Positions 35,843 through 44,727 of a stretch of 46,108 nucleotides of DNA are shown piece after piece. The stretch lies in assembly GCA_029856085.1 (NCBI GenBank), contig JAHQWI010000066.1, positions 1 to 46,108 on the forward strand. Reading direction: 5' to 3'. Below the pieces are notes generated by a model that made no database searches, was not told the DNA's origin, and saw only the letters and a program-made list of their open reading frames with translations. Within the stretch, counting starts at the first letter, position 1, and each line of letters begins with the position of its first letter. The DNA comes from Promethearchaeia archaeon. GTDB taxonomy: Archaea; Asgardarchaeota; Lokiarchaeia; Sigyniarchaeales; SOKP01. Made by a program: the position numbers and the translations under genes.

Positions 35843-36133
35843 TTAACATTCATCATTGGAATCTTCTAAAAAACGAGAGCATGTTTCATCTAATTTCTTA
35901 ATTATATGATCTCGATCTTTCCATGTAATCCATGTATTTCCTGATTTTTCAAAATGAAATCCATCATAACCTTCTTTTATCTTAGCTAAAGTTTTTTTAA
36001 TAAAACTCCAAGAAAAGCCAGTGTCTTCTACGACTTTTGCAATTGCTATAGGATGATTTACTTCAAGTTCATTATTGAAATATTCTATTATTTTCTCGAA
36101 TCCGGTTTTAATGGTTTTTTCTACCTTTGACAT
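35843..36133 (-). CDS. small winged-helix-like protein
   Basis: The 96-residue protein has a helix-turn-helix-like centre, IAIAKVVEDTGFSWSFIKKTLAKI (about 29-52). A wing-like hairpin (GFHFEKSGNTWITWK) and an acidic C-terminus containing two cysteines follow. This is the size and pattern of archaeal winged-helix DNA-binding proteins. It lies upstream of the two palindromes and of the FrhB-like gene on the same strand, so it could be their regulator. That link is inferred from position only. Confidence 0.6.
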   Translation of the reverse strand: MSKVEKTIKTGFEKIIEYFNNELEVNHPIAIAKVVEDTGFSWSFIKKTLAKIKEGYDGFHFEKSGNTWITWKDRDHIIKKLDETCSRFLEDSNDEC

Positions 36134-36175
36134 ATTAGGAATTTTTATTAATTATAATATGTGATTAACTCTCTT

Positions 36176-37201
36176 TTAACTTTCTAAATCATTTGATTCA
36201 TTTTTCCCTTCTTTGTGTACTAAAATTGAATGGACACCAAAAATCAAAATACAACATAAAAATATAACTAATAGAAAGATTTGTTGCCAGAGTAAATAAT
36301 TGGGAGGGACTGCAATACCTGATATATCTGGAATAATCTTATAAAATTGAGCTATTAATTTCATTAATATTACAAACAGAGATATCGTTTCTGCCCCGAA
36401 AATTTTAAATTTTTGTTCTAAATATTCCACTTTATCAAATATCGACCCTATAATGTAAAAAAATAAGCTAAGGTCAATTATAAAGAAATACCATGCAAAA
36501 CTTACTGTATCTGGAAATAAAAATTTAGCAATAGTATCTATTACAATATAGAGGATATAGAAAAAAGTTAATATAAAAAATAAAGTAATGTATGCCGCGA
36601 ATTTCTTAGTAATGATTACTCGCAATATTACAATGATTATTAAAATTAAATCAACACAGAAAATAATTCTAAAGATATTGGCACTTCTTTGCGCTGCAAT
36701 TGGGGTTAATCTGCCTAAAATATTCCAGGTAATAATAAAAGTAAATAAAGCAATAAATCCAAATATTATAAATTCTAATGGTCTTATAAATATCCTAGAT
36801 TTCTCTTGGATATAGAAATAATCATCAAGTTTAGTCGATGAATCCATACATAATTTAAATGCAAAAAATGCTGTTAAAAATTGATTAGCTACCAAGCAAA
36901 AGGTGTAAAATAAACTCAGGATTCCTTTAAATATTATTATTATTGGTATTGAAATTAGAAATATAATGATTATAATAATATAGCTCATTTTTTCAATTGG
37001 TTTAAAGAAGGAGATGACAAGTAATAATGTGTTAAATCCTGCTAAAATGCCAACAAAAATAAAAAGAAATAAAATATATCCACGACCAGGTATGAAAGTA
37101 TATCCAAATAAAATCAAAAACCATGTGGCAACAAATAAAACTAAAATTATTATATAAATAGGCTTTTTGAAAAAAACTTTAAGTCCGTTTATAAAAGACA
37201 T
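36176..37201 (-). CDS. polytopic membrane protein of unknown function
   Basis: The 341-residue protein consists almost wholly of about ten hydrophobic helices rich in Ile, Leu and Phe, with short charged loops (IQEKSRIFIRPLE, DKVEYLEQKFKIFG) and a charged end (HKEGKNESNDLES). No catalytic or transport motif is recognised. It precedes the winged-helix gene by 42 nt on the same strand and may be cotranscribed with it. Its start is 107 nt from the end of the hydroxyacyl-CoA dehydrogenase gene. Confidence 0.75.
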   Translation of the reverse strand: MSFINGLKVFFKKPIYIIILVLFVATWFLILFGYTFIPGRGYILFLFIFVGILAGFNTLLLVISFFKPIEKMSYIIIIIIFLISIPIIIIFKGILSLFYTFCLVANQFLTAFFAFKLCMDSSTKLDDYFYIQEKSRIFIRPLEFIIFGFIALFTFIITWNILGRLTPIAAQRSANIFRIIFCVDLILIIIVILRVIITKKFAAYITLFFILTFFYILYIVIDTIAKFLFPDTVSFAWYFFIIDLSLFFYIIGSIFDKVEYLEQKFKIFGAETISLFVILMKLIAQFYKIIPDISGIAVPPNYLLWQQIFLLVIFLCCILIFGVHSILVHKEGKNESNDLES

Positions 37202-37308
37202 CCTAATTGCTAACCTTTTTCATTTTTTTAACTAAGTTGTGTAAAGTTTTATTAAAACTTTATGAAAATCTAAATTAAAAATATATATGACCTTGTAGAT
37301 TAAACTAA

Positions 37309-38487
37309 TTATTTTCTCATATTGACAAAATCACCAGATTTCATTAGTTTACACGGTTTTAAATACTTAATACCTGAGTTTTCTACAAAGTCTTCCAACA
37401 ATCTTGTCCATTTCTCATAACTTCTTTTTCCAGGTCCAAAAGGTCCTGGTAGGTTCATTCCTGCCATCATAGTATCATCAATTATTTTATAACCAGAAAC
37501 AATTTTATCTTCTAAGAGTCTACAGCCTTCATTTAATTGAATTGCCATAAAAAGCTCTACATTAAAAAGTCCTGCTTTTTCAGTTTTTGAAATATTGAGT
37601 TTCCCGCCTTTCCAGTCGAAAAGTCCTTTTCCCGTTTTTTTTCCAAGATGACCGTTATTTACTAAATTACTTATTGTTTTTCCTGGAGAAAATTCTGGAG
37701 AAAGCACTTCTGCGAAATAACTCCAAGCATTATAAATAGTATCAAGTCCGAGATAATCCATTTTAGCAAAAGGTCCAATTTCAGCTAGAGATTCGGCATC
37801 TGCATCTATATTTTCCAAGGGTATTCCTTTCTCCATTGAGTATTCAAGAAGCCAGTTTAAATAAAGACTAGTTGCAATCGTCAAGCGATTTACAATAAAT
37901 CCGGGACTCTCTTTTTGGAGGATCGGTAAAAGTCGCTTTCCTTGAAGAGCTGGGAACTTTTCACAAATTTCTTTTACAATTTTTACGGTATCTTCTGAAG
38001 TTTTCTTCCCTTTAATGATCTCAATTAATCGTAATACAACTATAGGTGTAAAAAAATGGCACCCAATGACTTTATCAGGTCTTCCCGATATTGATGCTAT
38101 TTCAGAAATGCTCATTGTAGAAGTATTTGTTGCTAAAATTGCATGTTTAGGGGCAAATCTTCCTAATTTCTCAAAAAGCATTTTCTTTAGCGTCATTACC
38201 TCTGGAATTGCTTCTATAACAAAGTCTGCTCTGGATAGGGCTTTTTCTAAACTAACCTCCCTTACTAGATTATCCATTAAATTAGTGGCTGTACAACCTT
38301 CATTTAACTTACCTTTTAATTCAAGTCTTTCTAAACCATTTTTAATTTTAATCGCAGCATTATTAATAATTTCCTCAGTTAAGTCATTTAAAATAACAGT
38401 TTTAAAACCCCCCATGAGCGCAACTTGAGCGATTTCATGACCCATAATCCCTGCACCTACTACGGTTATCGTTTTAATATCATTAAT
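37309..38487 (-). CDS. 3-hydroxyacyl-CoA dehydrogenase with unclear start
   Basis: From ATG 38445 the protein has 378 residues but begins inside the NAD motif. Upstream in the same frame DIKTITVVGAGIMGHE completes the GxGxxG Rossmann fold. The frame stays open past this with no ATG, GTG or TTG; an ATT at 38487 would give MNDIKTITVVGAG. Alternatively, one missing A in the run at 38472-38475 would link ATG 38483 (MILKTITVVGAG). Other features are NTSTMSISEIAS, GCHFFTPIVVLRLIEII (catalytic His), SPGFIVNRL and GKKTGKGLFDW. It oxidises 3-hydroxyacyl-CoA in beta-oxidation or butyrate-type pathways. No thiolase or crotonase gene is nearby. Confidence 0.85.
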   Translation of the reverse strand: MNDIKTITVVGAGIMGHEIAQVALMGGFKTVILNDLTEEIINNAAIKIKNGLERLELKGKLNEGCTATNLMDNLVREVSLEKALSRADFVIEAIPEVMTLKKMLFEKLGRFAPKHAILATNTSTMSISEIASISGRPDKVIGCHFFTPIVVLRLIEIIKGKKTSEDTVKIVKEICEKFPALQGKRLLPILQKESPGFIVNRLTIATSLYLNWLLEYSMEKGIPLENIDADAESLAEIGPFAKMDYLGLDTIYNAWSYFAEVLSPEFSPGKTISNLVNNGHLGKKTGKGLFDWKGGKLNISKTEKAGLFNVELFMAIQLNEGCRLLEDKIVSGYKIIDDTMMAGMNLPGPFGPGKRSYEKWTRLLEDFVENSGIKYLKPCKLMKSGDFVNMRK

Positions 38488-38535
38488 AGTAACTATAAAT
38501 ATACACCTTTTACGCGGTACTAAAGAATATAATGA

Positions 38536-38561
38536 AATTTCCTTTAAAAAATTAGGAAATT
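38536..38561 (-). promoter_or_regulatory. hairpin after the presenilin gene
   Basis: Perfect 8-bp arms, AATTTCCT and AGGAAATT, enclose a 10-nt loop, 5 nt beyond the presenilin stop and upstream of the dehydrogenase gene. On the minus strand the loop contains T6. It could be a transcript-end structure or a processing site; no more can be said. Confidence 0.35.
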
Positions 38562-38565
38562 AATG

Positions 38566-39636
38566 CTAAACAAATATGAATGAAAAAATATACCATGAGA
38601 ACAGCATTGTCCCTATTCCTAGAAAAATTGAGATAGGTAGACCAGGTAAAATTTTATTTCTTTTGAGACCCAATATTGTAATTCCTGTTCCAATAATTAT
38701 AGCTATTGAGGTTAAAATCATAATTATTACATTATTTGTTTGAACAAGAGCACTAGAAGTAAGCATACTATAAAATGCTAGATCACCAATTCCGATTTCC
38801 AATTTGGAAGTATCATATGTATATTCTCCGCTCTGTATTTTTTCTTTTAATTCTGTTTCTGAAGTATTGGTGATATTATCATTAGGTTCTGAAACTATAT
38901 CAATTAATTGCTTTATAGGACCGTGTTTATACAAAACAGCAAACATATCCCATAAAGAAATTCCTATTAATATAGCTAGAGTGGTCCAAAGAGGCATTAA
39001 AACACCCATAGACGCTCCAATTAATAATCCTATATACAACACAATGAAATTTTTTATCCTAATTGATATTGAAGTAAGATATCTATAAATCATATATATA
39101 GTAAATACAGCTGTAAGAAAGATTAATTCAACATCAAGTAAATAATATAATCTAGGATTATTGGAAAACGATAAATATAATATTACCTCCCCAAAGAACC
39201 ATGTTTGAAAAAAGGTTACTATACCAAATCCTATCCCAAAAATATACATTAAAGAGCCTACACCTCTTTTTTTAATAATATAAATGATAACAAAAGCTGA
39301 GAAACCAGCTATCACCGTATAAATAAGTCCATTAATTATCCCCCCAATTGCCCCATATTCACTTTCCGAAAAATATCCTCCTTCTATTTGAACTCCAGCT
39401 TCTACATATGTTAAATATGCTAAAATCCCCGCAATTGTTACAACTAGAATTATCGGAACTGGAAAAAGTGATCTTTTAATCCTATAGGTTGGAAAATAGT
39501 GAGGTATAAAATCTTTGTTAACAATCCTATCATCTGAATCTATATCCTTTGAGGTTTGTTCGATTTCTTCTCCTCTTTGCTCCATATCTTCTGAATTTTT
39601 TGAATTTTCAACCATAATTCTACGCTTAATTTTCAA
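38566..39636 (-). CDS. presenilin-family intramembrane aspartyl protease
   Basis: The 356-residue protein has an acidic cytosolic N-terminus (about 1-50), nine or so membrane helices and the three presenilin motifs. These are SLWDMFAVLYKHGPIKQL with catalytic Asp230 (presenilin YDxxAV), GIGDLAFYSML with Asp285 (GxGD), and LPGLPISIFLG (330-340, the PAL motif). A short polar loop (about 249-279) lies between the catalytic helices, where presenilins are cleaved to become active. Family members cut transmembrane segments. The WD-F-AV/GP and SISI-type details are closer to presenilin than to signal peptide peptidase. ATG at residue 8 (39615) is an alternative start. No gamma-secretase partner is evident. 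Confidence 0.88.
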   Translation of the reverse strand: MKIKRRIMVENSKNSEDMEQRGEEIEQTSKDIDSDDRIVNKDFIPHYFPTYRIKRSLFPVPIILVVTIAGILAYLTYVEAGVQIEGGYFSESEYGAIGGIINGLIYTVIAGFSAFVIIYIIKKRGVGSLMYIFGIGFGIVTFFQTWFFGEVILYLSFSNNPRLYYLLDVELIFLTAVFTIYMIYRYLTSISIRIKNFIVLYIGLLIGASMGVLMPLWTTLAILIGISLWDMFAVLYKHGPIKQLIDIVSEPNDNITNTSETELKEKIQSGEYTYDTSKLEIGIGDLAFYSMLTSSALVQTNNVIIMILTSIAIIIGTGITILGLKRNKILPGLPISIFLGIGTMLFSWYIFSFIFV

Positions 39637-39763
39637 TCAAATTGAAATATTTTATTTTATAATATAATTAATGATTTAAATACCTATTATTAATGAATTT
39701 AAACTAATTTTATTTTTAGAGAATGATTATTTTAGATAGCTTAAAATTTTAATTTGACAAATA

Positions 39764-40510
39764 ATGCCTAAGTTTCAAAAATATGAGCAGAAAATACGCA
39801 AATACAAGGAAAAATTAAAAAAACTTGTTACAAGAATAGGAATTTTTTATTCTGAAGAATTTGAATTAGTAGATGATGAGCTGAAAAAACTAATATTACC
39901 TTGTCATTTGGGAATTTTGTTTTATGCCGATTTTGATGCTAAGTTGTTTAGACAAATCGAATCTTACTTGAATCAAATTTTTGATTCCTACTTTTTTGAG
40001 ATTATAAATTTAGGGCAATTTAATTTTTCAAAAGAACTTCTCTCTAAAGGTGTAAAAAAAGAGTATAAAGAAATGAAAGGAATCAATGATAAGTTAAGTA
40101 TTCACCCCACTAATAAATTTTATCAGTCATTAATAGATATAAGAACGAAAGAAAGACTTGGTATGATAATTGCACTCACAGATCTTCCTATTTATTCGAG
40201 TAGTGACGATAATATACTTTTTTTATTTGGAGAGACTCACTTAAAACATCGATGTAGTGTAGTATCTACACTTAAACTGAAAGAGCAATTTTATGATAGA
40301 CAAAAAGATAATGAACTATTTGAACAAAGAGTTATTAAGGAAATAATTCATGAAATAGGACATATTTTAATGGATTCTACCCATTGTGAGGAAAATTCCT
40401 GTGTTATGAGGTTTTCTAAGAATATTGATGAAATTGATAAGAAATCATATTATTTATGTGAAATCTGTAAAAAAAAACTAGGTAAAATTAGAAAAGATTT
40501 CAATTTCTAA
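39764..40510 (+). CDS. amzA: archaemetzincin-like metalloprotease with altered zinc motif
   Basis: The 248-residue protein has the M54 pattern: HEIGH (196-200, with catalytic Glu197), THC (His207, Cys208), Cys213-Val-Met215 and CEIC (232-235). Archaemetzincins normally read HExxHxxGxxHC; here the third His is one residue further away (HEIGHILMDSTHC) and the Gly is missing. The structural zinc site (C208, C213, C232, C235) is intact. The protein should be a zinc metallopeptidase, but the shifted ligand may change or abolish catalysis. It is divergent from the presenilin gene. Confidence 0.85.
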   Translation: MPKFQKYEQKIRKYKEKLKKLVTRIGIFYSEEFELVDDELKKLILPCHLGILFYADFDAKLFRQIESYLNQIFDSYFFEIINLGQFNFSKELLSKGVKKEYKEMKGINDKLSIHPTNKFYQSLIDIRTKERLGMIIALTDLPIYSSSDDNILFLFGETHLKHRCSVVSTLKLKEQFYDRQKDNELFEQRVIKEIIHEIGHILMDSTHCEENSCVMRFSKNIDEIDKKSYYLCEICKKKLGKIRKDFNF

Positions 40511-40523
40511 TAAAACTCACAAT

Positions 40524-41774
40524 TTAAAAACTAACTATTGGCAATTTGTGTATAAACTCCTTTACTAGCCTTACCCTTTCTTTCCGTTCTTTGTTATAAT
40601 ACCTAAGTGGGTAAAGTTCATTAATCAAAAATTTATATAATTTTACCCAAGTTTTTGCAACAATGCTTATCCTATAATTTTCAGCAACTTTTCTAGCATT
40701 TTTACCCATCTCAAGTCGAAGATCATCATCTTTGAATAGTTTTATTACTCTATCCTTAAAATCATCTAAATCCTGACTTAAATATCCAGTATGCCCGTGT
40801 CTTATTACATCTGAAATTCCAATACTATTAGAGCCTATACATGGTGTTCCTTGAGCCATACTTTCCAGAAGTACCAGTCCTTCTGCTTCTATCCAAGACC
40901 ATAGGCAAGATAAATCAGCTGTATTGTAAAGTTTCAATAAATCGTTGAATGGAACTCGCCCGAGATAAGAAACACAATCTCTGTATTGTTTCTTCTTAAT
41001 TAATTTTAAAACATGTGTTGTAGATGGTCCGTCGCTGCCTACAAGTACTAAATGTGAATTGGGTACCTCTTTATGAATTTTCTTAAATGATTTAATAATA
41101 CTTAATTGATGTTTCTCAGGAGAAAGTCTTGAAGCATAGAGTAGAATCTTTTTATTATCTAAGTTATATTTATCCCTAACTCCGTTTTCCTTAACATCAG
41201 TGAAATAGCGATCATGAATCCCATTAGAAAGACAGACGATGGGTTCTTTAAATCTCTGCTTCCTAAGTAAATCTTTCTTAGATTTTGTTGGTACTGATAC
41301 AAGATCATATTTATCTAAGATATGTCTTTCATATCGCCAGATCCAATCCATTTTAGACAAAAGACCTCCCACTATAGGTATATATTGAGAGGTATAAAAG
41401 GAAAGGGGGGAATTATGAGTTCCGGCCATTGGGATCCCCATATATTTTGACCAATTTATCGCCATACTACCAAATGTTGCATGTGTATGAATATGAGCAA
41501 TGTCTAAATAATCATGTTGGCAGAAAAAGTATTTATGGATAGGAAAACTTAGAACAAACCCGGTTTTAGGGGCTATTTTTGCACCAAAAAAATTATGAAG
41601 ACAGAGATTTTTTGGTATGTTTTTCGGTTTTTGAATTCCAGGTGCATAAACATGTACTGTATGACCCGTATGTTTTGCGACTGCCTCGGATAAGAATCGC
41701 ACAGCATGGGCTGTACCATTAGTTTGACTATACATACTAGTGAAAAATCCAATGTCAAGCTTCTGTTGAACCAT
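40524..41774 (-). CDS. GT4-family glycosyltransferase
   Basis: The 416-residue GT-B protein begins KLDIGFFTSMYSQTNGTAHAV. It has GTHNSPLSFYTSQYIPIVGG in the acceptor domain and LLYASRLSPEKHQ plus WIEAEGLVLLESMAQGTPC (E-x7-E donor motif) in the C-terminal domain. The N-terminal motifs resemble diacylglycerol glucosyl- and mannosyltransferases, which act at the cytoplasmic membrane face, so a lipid or glycan acceptor is likely. It is convergent with the archaemetzincin gene, 13 nt apart. Confidence 0.88.
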   Translation of the reverse strand: MVQQKLDIGFFTSMYSQTNGTAHAVRFLSEAVAKHTGHTVHVYAPGIQKPKNIPKNLCLHNFFGAKIAPKTGFVLSFPIHKYFFCQHDYLDIAHIHTHATFGSMAINWSKYMGIPMAGTHNSPLSFYTSQYIPIVGGLLSKMDWIWRYERHILDKYDLVSVPTKSKKDLLRKQRFKEPIVCLSNGIHDRYFTDVKENGVRDKYNLDNKKILLYASRLSPEKHQLSIIKSFKKIHKEVPNSHLVLVGSDGPSTTHVLKLIKKKQYRDCVSYLGRVPFNDLLKLYNTADLSCLWSWIEAEGLVLLESMAQGTPCIGSNSIGISDVIRHGHTGYLSQDLDDFKDRVIKLFKDDDLRLEMGKNARKVAENYRISIVAKTWVKLYKFLINELYPLRYYNKERKERVRLVKEFIHKLPIVSF

Positions 41775-41895
41775 AATGCTTCAGAGACGAGAGATCGATT
41801 ATATGCAAAATTTTGCTTTATAAATATTTTAATGAAATACTCATTTATTTATTAAACTGTTTATTAAAAAAAACTCCGATTTTTAATAAAATCAT

Positions 41896-41964
41896 GGAAT
41901 TATCCCTAATGAAAAAATATCCATTATTAAAACCTCAATTTTTTCATTTAGGAAATAGAATTCC
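41896..41964. repeat. long imperfect inverted repeat in a gene-free stretch
   Basis: The only stretch over 300 nt without a gene (41775-42109) contains arms of about 23-27 nt. GGAATTATCCCTAATGAAAA and the next three bases (41896-41918) pair with the segment starting ATTTTTTCATTTAGGAAATA (41938-41964), with a few mismatches and bulges, across a 19-nt loop. It could be a structured non-coding RNA, a 5' leader of the glycosyltransferase gene or a small mobile-element remnant. I see no coding frame in it. The rest of this stretch is plain AT-rich sequence. Confidence 0.5.
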
Positions 41965-42051
41965 ACTTTTTTGATTCAATCGAAATTCTATTTTAAGTTT
42001 AACTTGCTGATCTAATAAGTATATAAGATGAAAAACAATCTTTAAATTTAC

Positions 42052-42067
42052 TACCAATATGTTGGTA
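42052..42067. promoter_or_regulatory. 16-nt palindrome upstream of the small gene at 42110
   Basis: TACCAA-TATG-TTGGTA is a 6-bp perfect inverted repeat with a 4-nt centre. It lies 43 nt before the ATG of the 59-residue gene, a plausible operator position. The arms are short, so chance cannot be excluded. Confidence 0.3.
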
Positions 42068-42109
42068 AAAATAGTAAAATTTTTTTGATTTGAAATATAA
42101 ATCTTAGTT

Positions 42110-42289
42110 ATGGATTCTAAAGAAGAGAAAAAAATAGTTGAAGATATCCTAAATAAAAGGAGACTATCATATTCGATAGAAATATTAGATATTCAAGGAG
42201 ATAAATATACAGTTCGTAATAATTTTGGTTCTACGACTGTTTATATAAAGAAGGATGACAAATATTTCTTAGAAGAGGAATTAGAATAA
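42110..42289 (+). CDS. 59-residue conserved-looking small protein
   Basis: An ATG frame of 59 codons encodes a charged protein: helix DSKEEKKIVEDILNKRRL, then three strand-like segments (YSIEILDIQGDKYTVRN, STTVYIKKDD, KYFLEEELE). The regular pattern and balanced charge look like a compact folded domain, perhaps a small beta-barrel. I recognise no family. It lies upstream of the 356-residue unknown gene on the same strand, 237 nt away. Confidence 0.6.
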   Translation: MDSKEEKKIVEDILNKRRLSYSIEILDIQGDKYTVRNNFGSTTVYIKKDDKYFLEEELE

Positions 42290-42526
42290 GATAATTATTA
42301 ATTTTCGGATAAAATTCTAGTATCCATTTATAAATTAGGCTGGTTTAGTTTAAATTTAATAAAAAACTAAGATGAATAATTTCTTTTAGTTAAGAATTTA
42401 AGATAAAAATTTTATAAATAAATTAACTAAGAATAAATTTCAAAAATAATTAGTTGATTAAAAATTCGAAGAAGAAGAGTAGGTTCAGAGAACGCAGAAA
42501 ACAAATTCATTGAGAAATTTCGAGCG

Positions 42527-43597
42527 GTGCTTGATGATAACAATTCGCTTTCAATATTTAATAAAAAAAAGAGATCTGTTTGCATTATTCGAAGAGACTT
42601 AGCAAAATCATATGAAATTGAAGTAGAGGCTTCAGAAGCGCCTGTGTTAAATAAGATGCTAAGTGAACCTGAACCATATGAGAGTTCTATAGCAGATGTT
42701 AAGATTCTCGAAGATGAAGTGTTTCCCATAAATGAAGCCTTTCAAAAAGTATTTGGAATAGATAAAGAGTTTAAATTAAATGCTATAAAACTTGGTATTG
42801 GAAGTAATTATAATGATTATGTTACTATTGGACAAGATGATTTAATTCGTTTTGATGTAAAACCTACTCTTACTGGATTAAATAAATTTATAAAAGAAAA
42901 TAAAGAGAGTATTCTAGGATTTTTAGATTGTGAATATATCAGTGAAGAGGGAAATGTAATTTACTTAAACTGTAGCAAAAAGAATGTTTCCGATAAGGTT
43001 TTTTCAATAAAGTTATTGATTCTCGCATCTATGCAACAAAGAGGCTTTTTCCTTCAACAGGAGCATAAATATTATGGTCTTCAACTTTATATTATTATAG
43101 AATCAAGAAAACCTAATGATATAAAATTACTCGAATTTCTGAAAGAACTGGAAATTGATTGGGAGCTGATATACTTTAGAAGAAAACTAGCCATCCATGA
43201 TTGGACAGAAATTGAGTGTGAAAAAGACTCTGAAAATCTTAAAAGTTTTCTACGTGCTAAATATGAAACTTTGAATTATTTTGATGTAAATAATATAATT
43301 CGTTTAATTGTTAAGAACCAGTTACCTTTTAAAGTAGCCGATAAAATGGCATCTTTATTATATCAGATGAAAAATGAAAGAGCTACTAAAATTCAAGATC
43401 ATCGATATCAAGAAAATACTTACCAAGAAGAACAAAATCAGCAGGATGAATATTCTGTAACCCTTAAAAAAGCCGAAATTGCTGCTGCTGCTAATCTTGC
43501 ATGCGCATATTTAGGGATACATAAAAAAATAAACTTTGATAAGGATATTTCTGTAAATGAAATTTTAAAGTATCAAGAAGAACTCACCAATATATAG
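42527..43597 (+). CDS. protein of unknown function, 356 residues
   Basis: The soluble, charged protein starts at GTG 42527. It contains IGSNYNDYVTIGQDDLIRFDVKP (about 90-112), a helical middle and a C-terminal region with a Gln-rich linker (YQENTYQEEQNQQDEY) before a final helix, LKKAEIAAAANLACAYLG. No domain is recognised. The same frame continues upstream for 22 codons (RRRRVGSENAENKFIEKFRA) and looks coding, but contains no ATG, GTG or TTG; an ATT at 42464 is the only near-start. Either the start is at GTG 42527 or it is non-standard. Confidence 0.7.
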   Translation: MLDDNNSLSIFNKKKRSVCIIRRDLAKSYEIEVEASEAPVLNKMLSEPEPYESSIADVKILEDEVFPINEAFQKVFGIDKEFKLNAIKLGIGSNYNDYVTIGQDDLIRFDVKPTLTGLNKFIKENKESILGFLDCEYISEEGNVIYLNCSKKNVSDKVFSIKLLILASMQQRGFFLQQEHKYYGLQLYIIIESRKPNDIKLLEFLKELEIDWELIYFRRKLAIHDWTEIECEKDSENLKSFLRAKYETLNYFDVNNIIRLIVKNQLPFKVADKMASLLYQMKNERATKIQDHRYQENTYQEEQNQQDEYSVTLKKAEIAAAANLACAYLGIHKKINFDKDISVNEILKYQEELTNI

Positions 43598-43657
43598 GCT
43601 TTGTTTTTATTAAATAAAAAAATTAATGATATTAGAACAAAGTTTTTATTTTTTCAA

Positions 43658-44653
43658 CTAATCTAATCCATAAGATTGTTTTAATAATTCATGATTTACT
43701 TTTCCAACAGTTAAACTTTTCCCTGTTTTAATATTAGTTAAAGTGTATGTTGCTGGAGCAAATAACCCTGGATCAATATCATAAAAGTTATAATTTGCCT
43801 CTTTAAATGTTTCGATGAATGGTTTTCCATAACTAGAAGATGTATTTGCTGGACCCTTTTTAATAAGCTCGAATAATTCTTCTTCTTTTTCTTTCTCAAC
43901 GTCGATAGTATAGTATGTCATTCCACCTGCGCTTATGGAATCATTAGTGCGTCCCATTGCACCTAGATCATCTTTCGCAATTGGAGCAATTGTAGTTGTT
44001 CCATACCCGTCTCTGATTAATTCTATTGGAAATTTAATCTCATGTAATTTGTGAATACCTGTTTCTACAATTCTTGCTGCTACTTGAATAGATCCTGTTA
44101 AACAAGCTGTTGGCGCGCAAACTGCATAAGTTTTACTTATATCAACACTACATTTTTCAGCAACAATATTCATGACTTCTTCATTTGGAAATTTTGGGGT
44201 CTCAAAAACAATAACGGCACAATCAGAATTATCTATGTAATCAATTTCATTAAATATTTTTTCAACTTTACTTTTAGCTCGAGCTGGTCCTGAACCTAAT
44301 GACTGAAAAATGACTTTTTTTTTCATTTGTCCATTTTTTTCTACTTCTTTCTTCAATTTCACATTCCAACCTGCCAATTGAGAAGCTATACATGAAATTA
44401 ATGGTTCTGAAGTATGAACAGTAACACTTGGTAAGAAATGCCCATCTAAATTATAATGAGAAAATTCTACAGTTCCTAAACCCCCCATACAAATTTCTCC
44501 CACCAATTTACCTCCTTTCCATGAGGCGTTTGTCATATCTAAAATAGTAGAATTATTAGCTAATTCAATTATACTGGCCTTATATATATCTTTCTTGTTG
44601 ATTATCTTCTCTACAATGTTTCTTGCAAGCTCATTTATTCTTATATGATGCAT
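43658..44653 (-). CDS. mch: methenyltetrahydromethanopterin cyclohydrolase
   Basis: The 331-residue protein matches Mch. It has WKGGKLVGEICMGGLGTV, HTSEPLISCIASQLAGW, SLGSGPARA, YAVCAPTACLTGSIQVAAR and RDGYGTTTIAPIAKDDLGAMGRTND. It interconverts 5-formyl- and 5,10-methenyl-tetrahydromethanopterin, a step in C1 transfer between formyl and methyl levels. It shows that this organism uses a methanopterin-type cofactor, beside a glycine cleavage system. It is transcribed divergently from the zinc-motif gene at 44789, across a gap with an inverted repeat. Confidence 0.96.
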   Translation of the reverse strand: MHHIRINELARNIVEKIINKKDIYKASIIELANNSTILDMTNASWKGGKLVGEICMGGLGTVEFSHYNLDGHFLPSVTVHTSEPLISCIASQLAGWNVKLKKEVEKNGQMKKKVIFQSLGSGPARAKSKVEKIFNEIDYIDNSDCAVIVFETPKFPNEEVMNIVAEKCSVDISKTYAVCAPTACLTGSIQVAARIVETGIHKLHEIKFPIELIRDGYGTTTIAPIAKDDLGAMGRTNDSISAGGMTYYTIDVEKEKEEELFELIKKGPANTSSSYGKPFIETFKEANYNFYDIDPGLFAPATYTLTNIKTGKSLTVGKVNHELLKQSYGLD

Positions 44654-44727
44654 TTATTTTCACCTTAGTAAATTGAATAAATTAATCGTCGTTAAATATA
44701 CTATTATACATAGAAAAAAAGTCTTTT

